The translations under genes and the position numbers were made by a program. The notes beneath the pieces are model-generated. The model was not told where the DNA came from. It saw only the letters and a list, made by a program, of their open reading frames with translations, and made no database searches. A DNA stretch of 17,325 bases from FEN-1088 sp031407985 (GTDB lineage Bacteria > Myxococcota_A > Polyangia > Fen-1088): contig JANOJB010000069.1 in NCBI GenBank assembly GCA_031407985.1, positions 1 through 17,325 of the forward strand, given 5' to 3'. The stretch's first letter is position 1; each line of letters starts with the position of its first letter. This document shows, piece by piece, positions 1 through 5,482 of the stretch.

Positions 1-1
1 G

Positions 2-1183
2 GACGCGCTGCTGAAGGGCGACAAGACATCGCGCGTGGCCTGCGAGACGCTGACCAAGACGGGATTCGTCATGGTCGCCGGCGAGGTGACGTCGTCCGCG
101 CAGATCGACATCCCGAAGATCGTGCGCGGCGTGGTCAAGGAAATCGGCTACAGCGATTCGGATATGGGATTCGACTGGAAGACCTGCGGCATCATGGTGG
201 CGCTGGAACAGCAGTCGCCGGACATTGCTCAGGGCGTCGACGGCAAGGGTGCGTACACGCGCGACGAACAGGGCGCGGGCGATCAGGGGATGATGTTCGG
301 CTACGCGTGCGACGAGACGCCCGAGCTGATGCCGATGCCGATCGTCACGGCGCACAAGCTGGCCAAACGTCTGGCGGACGTGCGCAAGAAGGGAACGCTG
401 AAATTCCTGCGCCCCGACGGCAAAAGCCAGGTGTCCGTGCGTTACGACGGGGACAACCGCGTCTTGGGTATCGACGCGGTCGTGGTGTCCACGCAGCACA
501 GCGAGGACGTGAAGTACAAGACTCTGAAGGAAGCGGTGATGGAGGAGGTCGTTCGTCCCGTGCTGCCCGCGGGCATGGTGTCGAACAAGACCAAGTACTT
601 CATCAACCCGACGGGACGCTTCGTCGTCGGCGGGCCGATGGGTGATTCCGGACTGACCGGACGCAAGATCATCGTTGATACCTACGGCGGCATGGGCCGT
701 CACGGCGGCGGCGCTTTTTCGGGCAAGGATCCGTCCAAGGTCGACCGTTCGGCGTGCTACTACGCGCGCTACATCGCCAAGAACCTGGTCGCGGCGGGCC
801 TGGCGCGCCGCTGCGAGGTGCAGGTCGCGTACGCGATCGGCGTGGCCGAGCCCGTGTCGCTGCTGGTGCACACGTTCGGCACCGCGACCATCACCGAGGA
901 CCGCATCGCCGAGATCGTCCGCGCCAACTTCGACTGCCGCCCGGGCGCGTTGATCCGCGAGCTGAACCTGCTGCGCCCGATTTACCAGAAGACGGCGGCC
1001 TACGGTCACTTCGGCCGGAACGATCCGGATTTCGCGTGGGAGAAGACCAACAAGGCCGACGCGCTGAAGTCGGCGGCACGGAAGTTCTACGCGGTCGGCG
1101 CGCCGAACGGCAACGGCCACGCGAAGGCGGGGAAGGCCGCGAAGACGCCGAAGAGGCGCGCCGACGCGGTCATCGAGGGGTAG
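2..1183 (+). CDS. metK: S-adenosylmethionine synthase, 5'-truncated by window edge
   Basis: Makes S-adenosylmethionine from methionine and ATP in the cytoplasm. The reading frame is open from base 2 and its first residues (DALLKGDKTSRVACET) already match the family, so the GTG at 35 is an internal valine codon. The real start lies left of the window, and roughly 25-30 N-terminal residues are missing. Visible hallmarks are SDMGFDWKTC, QSPDIAQGVD, the GAGDQGMMFGYA loop, INPTGRFVVGGP, and GGGAFSGKDPSKVDRS, a conserved catalytic and phosphate-binding segment. After the usual family end the protein carries a basic Ala/Lys-rich tail (GNGHAKAGKAAKTPKRR). A strong hairpin follows the stop, so this is probably the end of its transcript. 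Identity is secure; only the start is unseen. Confidence 0.96.
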   Translation, partial: DALLKGDKTSRVACETLTKTGFVMVAGEVTSSAQIDIPKIVRGVVKEIGYSDSDMGFDWKTCGIMVALEQQSPDIAQGVDGKGAYTRDEQGAGDQGMMFGYACDETPELMPMPIVTAHKLAKRLADVRKKGTLKFLRPDGKSQVSVRYDGDNRVLGIDAVVVSTQHSEDVKYKTLKEAVMEEVVRPVLPAGMVSNKTKYFINPTGRFVVGGPMGDSGLTGRKIIVDTYGGMGRHGGGAFSGKDPSKVDRSACYYARYIAKNLVAAGLARRCEVQVAYAIGVAEPVSLLVHTFGTATITEDRIAEIVRANFDCRPGALIRELNLLRPIYQKTAAYGHFGRNDPDFAWEKTNKADALKSAARKFYAVGAPNGNGHAKAGKAAKTPKRRADAVIEG

Positions 1184-1211
1184 GGGCGACGAACAATTCT
1201 CTTCGGACGAG

Positions 1212-1238
1212 GCCACGCCCTTCGAACAAGGGCGTGGC
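1212..1238 (+). terminator. Hairpin terminator downstream of metK
   Basis: A perfect 11-bp inverted repeat (GCCACGCCCTT / AAGGGCGTGGC) with the 5-nt loop CGAAC starts 28 bases after the metK stop. It is followed by a moderately T-rich stretch (GGATTGGTTGTTGCGTT) rather than a clean U tract. It is placed as expected for an intrinsic or partly Rho-assisted terminator. Confidence 0.6.
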
Positions 1239-1312
1239 GGATTGGTTGTTGCGTTGCCCGGGGAAGGGATTCTTCGTCTCGATCGGATCCGAGTCCACCG
1301 ATTCGATTCGCT

Positions 1313-1498
1313 GTGACGTATCTGGTCGACACCGACGTTCTCAGCGAGGCCAAGCCCGCGCCCGACACAAGAGTCGTCGACTGGCTCAAGAGGAACCAAC
1401 GTGAGATAGCCGTCGATCCCATCATCCTGGGAGAAATCCGGTTTGGAATAAAGCTCCTACCTAAAAGGGGAGCGTCGGCGTCTCGAACGCTGGTTTGA
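1313..1498 (+). pseudogene. Truncated, frameshifted PIN-domain (VapC/FitB-like) toxin
   Basis: PIN-domain toxins of VapBC/FitAB modules are metal-dependent RNases. The 61-residue frame from GTG 1313 starts MTYLVDTDVLSEAKP, the usual first strand with the catalytic Asp, and continues through VVDWLKRN and PIILGEIRFGIKLLP, which includes the conserved acidic residue on the second helix. At the run AAAAGGGG (1463-1470) the frame derails into ASASRTLV and stops. Removing one base there restores GERRRLERWFDKG, the normal family continuation. Even then the match ends within about 20 codons, and the acidic residues of the C-terminal half are absent. No antitoxin gene lies upstream, where metK's terminator sits. 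The gene runs opposite to the cassette block, whose last attC-like site begins at 1556, so it looks like a remnant cut off at that boundary. Confidence 0.7.
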
Positions 1499-2024
1499 TA
1501 AAGGTCGCGTAAACTGGGCCCGTTTCCCCGACCACCGCGCAACTGCTACTCCGCCTGCCAATGATCTCGCGTTCAGCGGCGGCGCACAAGCGCTGCAACG
1601 CGCGGTTGGACGGCGCTTCCGCCGCCGACTTTGGGGGCACCGTCGGTGACCCACCACCCTTGAACAAGAATGGATACGCGCGAACGACGGTTCGTCCCGA
1701 TGACTTGGGAAACGTCCATCGCCCCACTTCGGCGACCATACACGCCTCCACTTCCTCGTTGTTCAAGGTCGTTCTGAATACCCTGGCTCTGGACACGCTA
1801 CCGCTTGGTTCGATATCCCAGGCGAGTTCAACAGCGCCGCTGAGGGTCGGATTCTTGGCGAGCACCCTCTCGTAGCAAATCTTCAGGTTCGGACCATGCG
1901 CCCTCACGACGCTGGCGACTTCACCTTTAGACAGCCCTCCGCCCTTGGGCTCGTCACTCCCTTTCGCAGCAAAGGAGAAGAGGCCCACAAGAACAACGAC
2001 ACCTGAGAAAACAGATCTGAGCAT
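1461..2024 (-). CDS. Secreted AgmX/PglI C-terminal-domain protein (cassette gene)
   Basis: I chose ATG 2024 (187 aa); the frame also has a TTG at 2039, but that lies inside the attC right-hand box. Residues 1-20 form a signal peptide (MLRSVFSGVVVLVGLFSFAA). Residues 31-121 match the TonB-like AgmX/PglI C-terminal domain frequent in myxobacteria: LSKGEVASVVRAHGPNLKIC, YERVLAKNPTLSGAV, IEPSGSVSRARV, EVEACMVAEVGRWTFP, AYPFLF. Cys50 and Cys95 are in the two conserved positions. Such domains are found in envelope and motility-associated proteins; the specific role here is unknown. After the domain the frame continues through an attC-like site (SNRALQRL onward) and ends antisense to the PIN toxin remnant, so the last 45-50 residues are probably acquired sequence rather than part of the fold. 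Confidence 0.72.
   Translation of the reverse strand: MLRSVFSGVVVLVGLFSFAAKGSDEPKGGGLSKGEVASVVRAHGPNLKICYERVLAKNPTLSGAVELAWDIEPSGSVSRARVFRTTLNNEEVEACMVAEVGRWTFPKSSGRTVVRAYPFLFKGGGSPTVPPKSAAEAPSNRALQRLCAAAEREIIGRRSSSCAVVGETGPVYATFIKPAFETPTLPF
1556..1611 (-). other. attC-like site with mutated core triplet
   Basis: Minus-strand reading: left box GTCCAAC (1611-1605), inner arm CGCGTTGCAGCG, 12-nt loop, inner arm CGCTGAACGCG, 5-nt spacer, right box ATTGGCA (1562-1556). The arms pair over 11 bp with one extra G (base 1596) bulging out, as expected of an attC extrahelical base. The right box should begin GTT; here it begins ATT, so the recombination triplet looks lost. The site lies within the 3' part of the AgmX-domain reading frame. 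Confidence 0.6.
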
Positions 2025-2033
2025 CGCTCGTCC

Positions 2034-2095
2034 GTCCAACGATACTGGCGATAAGCGGCGGGCGTAGGCCCGTCGGGTTCAACGCCGGGTTGGGC
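2034..2095 (-). other. attC-like recombination site
   Basis: Minus-strand reading: GCCCAAC (2095-2089), then GGCGTTGAACCCG, a GC-rich terminal hairpin around the loop CTAC, then CCGCTTATCGCC, 6 nt, and GTTGGAC (2040-2034). Outer boxes fit RYYYAAC and GTTRRRY exactly. The inner arms pair with a few mismatches and with an unpaired base in the same position as in the 3676-3744 site. It begins 5 bases after the stop of the upstream gene and ends 10 bases before the ATG of the next, which is cassette-like spacing. Confidence 0.75.
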
Positions 2096-2099
2096 CGCC

Positions 2100-3650
2100 T
2101 CACCCACTTCGAACTTCCCTTAGACCGCGAATTGCGTGCCAGTCCAACGACCAGCTCCCGATGCGAACCGTCACTGGCACCGTCTCATAGTCCTGTCCTT
2201 CGACAGGAAGGTGTTCGCGCCTCGCCAGCCATGAGCACGTGGCCCTGAGAAGGCGAGCGTCCCGGAGTTTCTGGACCAGGTGCGATGCTCGAACCACCGG
2301 CACGGCCTCATCCTGCACCCAGCCGGCCCCAACCGACGTCTCAGACGCGACTGCCCAGCCGAACTCGTAGTCGGGTCGAACTCCCAGGGCTCGACACAAG
2401 TCGTCCCGACGGGATTCCGCTAGAGATCGCCTGGCCTTAATTTGCGCGATACCGCGCGCGATCTCTTCCGATCGATCACGAATTTCGCGCGGTTCAGCGG
2501 GCGCGATAAAGGACTTCAGCTCCAAGAGCAGACACGATCGCTCTGTGTCCGAGATAATTGCGAAGTCGATGTCGGGCGCTTCCGTCCAGCCCGGAATATC
2601 TCCGTTCCAGAACCGAAAGCCCAATCCGGCCAGGTCCTGGGTCAATCGAGTGCGGAGGAGATCCTCCTTCTTGGTACTGAGGCGAGCATATGCTCGCCTC
2701 GCATCAGGACTGCGGTTCAGGAGGACCACCAGGTTTCGTTCGAAGGCGTTGGTCAAAAGAAGCGTCGGGGCCCAAGCTATCTTGGAGTCTGTGAGCGGCA
2801 CCAAGGGCTGCAGTGCAGGATCGGGCGACGTTACCGCGCCCCAGCCATAGGTCATCTCGTTGACGATTGCTCTAACGCGCTCCTCCCCCAGATTCGTGTA
2901 GCGGATGAGCCTTCGAAGCAGCTCGTCATGGCCCATGACGATGAGCGCATTGGAATAGCCCATTCCAATGCACCCCCGTCCCGCGGCGATCAATCGCGAG
3001 ACGTGGTGGATGGAAGCCAGCACCTCGGCGAGCTTTGACTCAGCAGCCGCAAGCACATCACGAACAATTCGAGGGTTCATTGGATACGAGAAGCGATCCC
3101 CGTCGACACGGACTCCTTCGTGAACAAGCTCGGCGATCGAGGAAAGGTCGAACTCCTCTCCATGCTCGTCCAGGTCAGCCAAGCGGTCGTAGGCCTCATA
3201 GCGGGTGTCGTCGCGAAAGGGTCCCGTCGCTACAACCTTCTGCTGGTCGAGGTCGAGGCGAGCCAAGCCCAGGCTGGCATATGTGAAGACCGTCTCGAAC
3301 GTCAAATAGTCTAGTGCCAGCTTGGAGAGTTCCCATGCAGCACCATACACGTCGTCGTCATAGGCCACTGGGATCCGACCACCTGGCGGGCAACTTTGTC
3401 TGAGCCATCGAAGGGGCCACTTTGCATGGTTGAGCACCTGATCCGCGAGGGCCGTCCGCTCATGCGGGTTTAGCTCCCTGTCCCCTGCTGCCTCTTTCAG
3501 CGTCGGCGCCACGAGCCGATCCTCACAAAACGCGAGGAAGTACCAAGCGGCCTCTCCGAAGGAGCGAGCCACTAAGGGATTCGACATGTATTCGGAATCG
3601 ATTTCCCTCTCCGCAGCGCGGACATCTAGCGAGACTGGATCTGATGGCAC
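2100..3650 (-). CDS. PD-(D/E)XK nuclease-like cassette protein, 516 aa
   Basis: I do not recognise a named family. The GTG start at 3650 is favoured because AGAGG lies 8 bases upstream, just past the attC right-hand box. The N-terminal two-thirds looks helical and featureless (AWYFLAFCEDRLVAPTL, VNEMTYGWGAV). Residues 330-410 hold a plausible PD-(D/E)XK core: a helix (LLRTRLTQDLAGLGFRFWNG), then PDIDFAIISDTERSCLLLELKS, placing Asp360/Asp362 and the Glu377-x-Lys379 pair on adjacent strands. A helix containing IAQIKARRSL follows. That arrangement is typical of restriction-type and DNA-repair nucleases, so a DNA-targeting defence role is a reasonable inference. A 22-bp perfect palindrome (2679-2700) lies inside the gene. 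A non-nuclease protein with a coincidental ExK motif remains possible. Confidence 0.72.
   Translation of the reverse strand: MPSDPVSLDVRAAEREIDSEYMSNPLVARSFGEAAWYFLAFCEDRLVAPTLKEAAGDRELNPHERTALADQVLNHAKWPLRWLRQSCPPGGRIPVAYDDDVYGAAWELSKLALDYLTFETVFTYASLGLARLDLDQQKVVATGPFRDDTRYEAYDRLADLDEHGEEFDLSSIAELVHEGVRVDGDRFSYPMNPRIVRDVLAAAESKLAEVLASIHHVSRLIAAGRGCIGMGYSNALIVMGHDELLRRLIRYTNLGEERVRAIVNEMTYGWGAVTSPDPALQPLVPLTDSKIAWAPTLLLTNAFERNLVVLLNRSPDARRAYARLSTKKEDLLRTRLTQDLAGLGFRFWNGDIPGWTEAPDIDFAIISDTERSCLLLELKSFIAPAEPREIRDRSEEIARGIAQIKARRSLAESRRDDLCRALGVRPDYEFGWAVASETSVGAGWVQDEAVPVVRASHLVQKLRDARLLRATCSWLARREHLPVEGQDYETVPVTVRIGSWSLDWHAIRGLREVRSG
2679..2700. repeat. 22-bp perfect palindrome inside the nuclease-like gene
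   Basis: The half GAGGCGAGCAT is followed directly by its exact reverse complement with no spacer. It encodes the locally symmetric peptide RRAYARL within the gene at 2100-3650. Pairing stops at both ends (T at 2678, G at 2701). It could form a cruciform or bind a dimeric protein, or be chance. Confidence 0.85.
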
Positions 3651-3675
3651 GTCTTCGCCTCTCTGCCCCGGGTTG

Positions 3676-3744
3676 GCCCAACGTACGTCGCGGCGTTAAC
3701 CCGCGGGCGCGCCAGCGCCCGGCGGGTTCAACGCCTGGTTCGGC
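3676..3744 (-). other. attC-like recombination site, best preserved
   Basis: Minus-strand reading: left box GCCGAAC (3744-3738; one departure from RYYYAAC), arm GGCGTTGAACCCG, terminal hairpin CGGGCGC/GCGCCCG with a 4-nt loop, arm CGGGTTAACGCC, 8-nt spacer, right box GTTGGGC (3682-3676). The inner arms pair over 12 bp and the terminal stem over 7 bp, leaving bases 3729 and 3722 unpaired on the left arm. A near-complete fold with extrahelical bases is the structural signature of attC sites. The stop codon of the preceding gene (3696) lies inside the right arm. Confidence 0.8.
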
Positions 3745-4427
3745 AGCGCTGCTGCCCACGTGAGGTACTTGTTCAACAGGTCCCTTGTGAGAACGAGCAT
3801 TGCGTTTCGTTGAGCACTTGTCGTCGTCCTCATCGAAGTCCAATTGCCATGGCGAATTGGATCCGCGAAGTCCTTAACAACCGAATCGACTTCGGTGCGC
3901 TGTGTTCCGAGCGCAGCGTGCATAGCAGCCCAGCCCCTCCCCTTGTCACGAGTATCAAAAGAGGACGCGATGGCTTCTATCGATCGATAGCACAAGAAGG
4001 CACACTCATCCTGTCCCGACAACGCTCGGACGTAATCTTGGAGGGCGTAGCGCAGGAAGATGTCTTTTGCGGACGCCTGAAACGCCGATCCAAAAACTGG
4101 CAGAGAGGGCTCGAAGTGCAGATTCCCTGGACGCGTTCCAAGAACGTGGCTCTTTCCGTCCTCCTCCAGGACCTGGATGACCTCGACGGAATAGCCAGTG
4201 CCGAGGGAGAATCCGAGGGCTGTCGTCACCATGGTGGCCATGCTTTTGGCCATGATGAACGCACTTACAAAACCGTCGACCGCGGGCACAGAATCAATGA
4301 CAACGGTGACCTGGGAGGAGTCACAACTAATGGAAACCCCTCCCCCATCCTGGGTCTTAAGTTGGATGGGGGAAAAACGAACGTCGGCACGTTCCGGGTG
4401 TACGCGCCCTGTTGCGACATATCTCAT
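3696..4427 (-). CDS. Hypothetical cassette protein with possible HEPN-like C-terminus
   Basis: ATG 4427 gives 243 aa; a TTG at 4451 would add 8 residues but lies inside the half-attC right-hand box. Residues 1-110 look beta-rich (VSISCDSSQVTVVID, YSVEVIQVLEED). The C-terminal half is helical: FLRYALQDYVRAL, FLCYRSIEAIASSF, then VVKDFADPIRHGNW and LVLTRDLLNKYLTW. The IRHG near residue 191, after a helix of this type, recalls the R-x-H-G region of ApeA-like HEPN proteins, many of which are RNases in defence or toxin systems. This is resemblance only; the canonical R-x4-6-H spacing is not clear. The tail PNQALNPPGAGAPAG is read from the attC site and is probably non-functional. The gene starts about 45 bases after the DUF6602 gene's stop, suggesting co-transcription. 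Confidence 0.65.
   Translation of the reverse strand: MRYVATGRVHPERADVRFSPIQLKTQDGGGVSISCDSSQVTVVIDSVPAVDGFVSAFIMAKSMATMVTTALGFSLGTGYSVEVIQVLEEDGKSHVLGTRPGNLHFEPSLPVFGSAFQASAKDIFLRYALQDYVRALSGQDECAFLCYRSIEAIASSFDTRDKGRGWAAMHAALGTQRTEVDSVVKDFADPIRHGNWTSMRTTTSAQRNAMLVLTRDLLNKYLTWAAALPNQALNPPGAGAPAG
4341..4373. repeat. Intragenic inverted repeat (10-bp stem)
   Basis: TCCCCCATCC (4341-4350) is matched exactly by GGATGGGGGA (4364-4373) across a 13-nt gap. It sits in the coding region of the possible HEPN-like gene. The A-rich run on the plus strand after it means it is not a standard terminator on either strand. Confidence 0.6.
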
Positions 4428-4446
4428 GGTGGCATCATGCTCGTCG

Positions 4447-4471
4447 GCCAAACGATACTGCCGTTCAGCGG
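4447..4471 (-). other. Half attC (right arm only) between two fused cassette genes
   Basis: Minus-strand reading: CCGCTGAACGG, then CAGTATC, then GTTTGGC (4453-4447). This matches the right half of the 2034-2095 site nearly base for base, including the CAGTATCGTT core and the following GACGAGC leader, and it shares the CGCTGAACG arm with the 1556-1611 site. No partner left arm or RYYYAAC box is found in the preceding 60 bases, which instead encode the end of the DUF6602 protein. It looks like an attC that lost its left half. Confidence 0.55.
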
Positions 4472-4472
4472 G

Positions 4473-5282
4473 TCACTTCAATCGCACCCACCTCGGGCTG
4501 GTGCGAGCCGAATAGACTTGCCAATCCACAGGCGGACGGCGGTCGCGCTCTCGATTGATGAAGTTTACCAGGTGGAGATACAGCTCCAGAAATATGCTTT
4601 CGCCATCGCTATCCGCCGCCTTTCCCGTAGCACTGGCGGGATTGATCATGCCGCGATCGAGAACGACAACACGGTCAACAAGATCGGTGCTTGAGCCCGC
4701 AGTGCTGGCGGCCGACTCAATCCGCTCAAACTCTTTCGCCAGCCAGTCATCGGCACCCAAATTAGAATTGTACGCAAACACCACGTAGAGGCACCGATAA
4801 TTTTTGTCATCCGCCGCAGCGCCATCAGGCCGTGGCCCTACAAACTGTGCCTTGAACGGGCGCAACGCTCTCACCTTGGCCGCGCTTCGATAGGCACCGT
4901 TTAGTTCTTCCTGTGTAAGCGTCGTCTTTACCTCGACTACGACGTACAGCGATTCGCAAGGTAGGAGCAGATTCTCGTTTCCCACCAGGATCGGCGATGA
5001 ACCGCTTCGGTCAAATACGACCAAATCTAGCTGACCAGTGCGCGCATCGGAGAAGTCGATTGCTTCGCCTTTCTTCACGTCGAACGCGCCAGGGAGGTGA
5101 TGCCTCAAGAACTCTGCAAGCGCCGCCGCGCGTTCATCGCCCTTTATCCCCCGATGCTCGAACTTCGCGGCCTCTCGAGATGAAAGAGCTAGCTTGTTGG
5201 CCGCGTCGTCTAGGACGGCACGGAATACCTCGCTCGGATCTCTGGTCCCTCTCGGCACGTGTTGCTCCAGTCTGATGGGCAC
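4473..5282 (-). CDS. DUF6602-family nuclease-like protein
   Basis: Residues 38-122 match the DUF6602 pattern: AAKFEHRGIKGDERAAALAE, FLRHHLPGAFDVKKGEAID, TGQLDLVVFDR, LLPCESLYVVVEVKTTL. Asp86 (QLDLVV) and Glu117-x-Lys119 (VEVKTT) form a PD-(D/E)XK-type active site, so the family is probably DNA-cleaving, although no specific activity can be read from sequence. The C-terminal part (SIFLELYLHLVNFIN) is helical. The start is GTG 5282, with only a weak ribosome-binding site; an internal in-frame GTG lies about 10 codons in. The gene runs into the possible HEPN-like gene across a half attC, so the two form one transcription unit. It contains the window's one CTCGAG site that I found (5174-5179), the predicted target of the neighbouring restriction system. 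Confidence 0.8.
   Translation of the reverse strand: MPIRLEQHVPRGTRDPSEVFRAVLDDAANKLALSSREAAKFEHRGIKGDERAAALAEFLRHHLPGAFDVKKGEAIDFSDARTGQLDLVVFDRSGSSPILVGNENLLLPCESLYVVVEVKTTLTQEELNGAYRSAAKVRALRPFKAQFVGPRPDGAAADDKNYRCLYVVFAYNSNLGADDWLAKEFERIESAASTAGSSTDLVDRVVVLDRGMINPASATGKAADSDGESIFLELYLHLVNFINRERDRRPPVDWQVYSARTSPRWVRLK
5174..5179. other. CTCGAG, predicted target of the adjacent XhoI-like system
   Basis: Reading through every TCGA in the window, this is the only CTCGAG I found. A host carrying the XhoI-like pair would need to methylate its adenines. Family knowledge gives the specificity; it is not proven for these proteins. Confidence 0.7.
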
Positions 5283-5482
5283 ACCCGAATCTCGCGTCTG
5301 GCGAACTCCGTTTCTGCGACTCTAGCCGAGCCCCGTCCGTCAGCCTAACGCGACAACGCTACCTTCAGAATCTGCCGCCACTTCGGCTGATTGCGTTTTT
5401 CCGGCCGCTGATTCCCGGAAAGAAGAGTCTGAAAGTGTCATGAGCAGGTCCGTGGGGTGGGGGCATCCCGCTCGGACCGTCG
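5283..5482. other. Intergenic region between methyltransferase and DUF6602 genes
   Basis: A 200-base gap. On the minus strand it holds a lone GTTAGGC (5349-5343), the canonical right-hand box of attC/attI sites, followed 60 bases later by the DUF6602 start. No matching GCCTAAC-type box or paired arms precede it. A 33-codon frame starting at an ATG near 5442 ends over the box; it has no ribosome-binding site and I do not call it a gene. Confidence 0.4.

Larger units (their letters stand above)
1556..5349 (-). mobile_element. Candidate integron gene-cassette array (no integrase in window)
   Basis: Successive minus-strand genes each end at or inside an attC-like site: 3676-3744, 2034-2095 and 1556-1611, plus a half-site at 4447-4471. 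This is the gene-attC-gene-attC spacing of integron cassettes, with next starts only about 10-35 bases after each right-hand box. Protein tails overlapping the sites carry cassette-like endings (PNQALNPPG, SNRALQRL). The upstream limit is set tentatively at a lone GTTAGGC on the minus strand (5349-5343). Composition shifts: line 4741-4800 is about 48% GC, whereas line 13141-13200 is about 77%. No intI gene or full attI is visible, so this may be the distal part of an array, or an array stranded from its integrase. Confidence 0.7.

Noticed and set aside
1200..1316. Antitoxin gene partly overlapping the PIN toxin start
   Set aside because: A frame does end in TGA at 1314-1316, overlapping the GTG, but it reads through metK's terminator and shows no antitoxin motif.
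3810..4694. 294-codon plus-strand frame
   Set aside because: Antisense to the two cassette genes, which have the domain matches and attC-linked ends.
5349..5442. Complete attC or attI at the array's upstream edge
   Set aside because: Only the right-hand box is canonical. No left box and no convincing paired arms were found, so it is reported only as a lone box.
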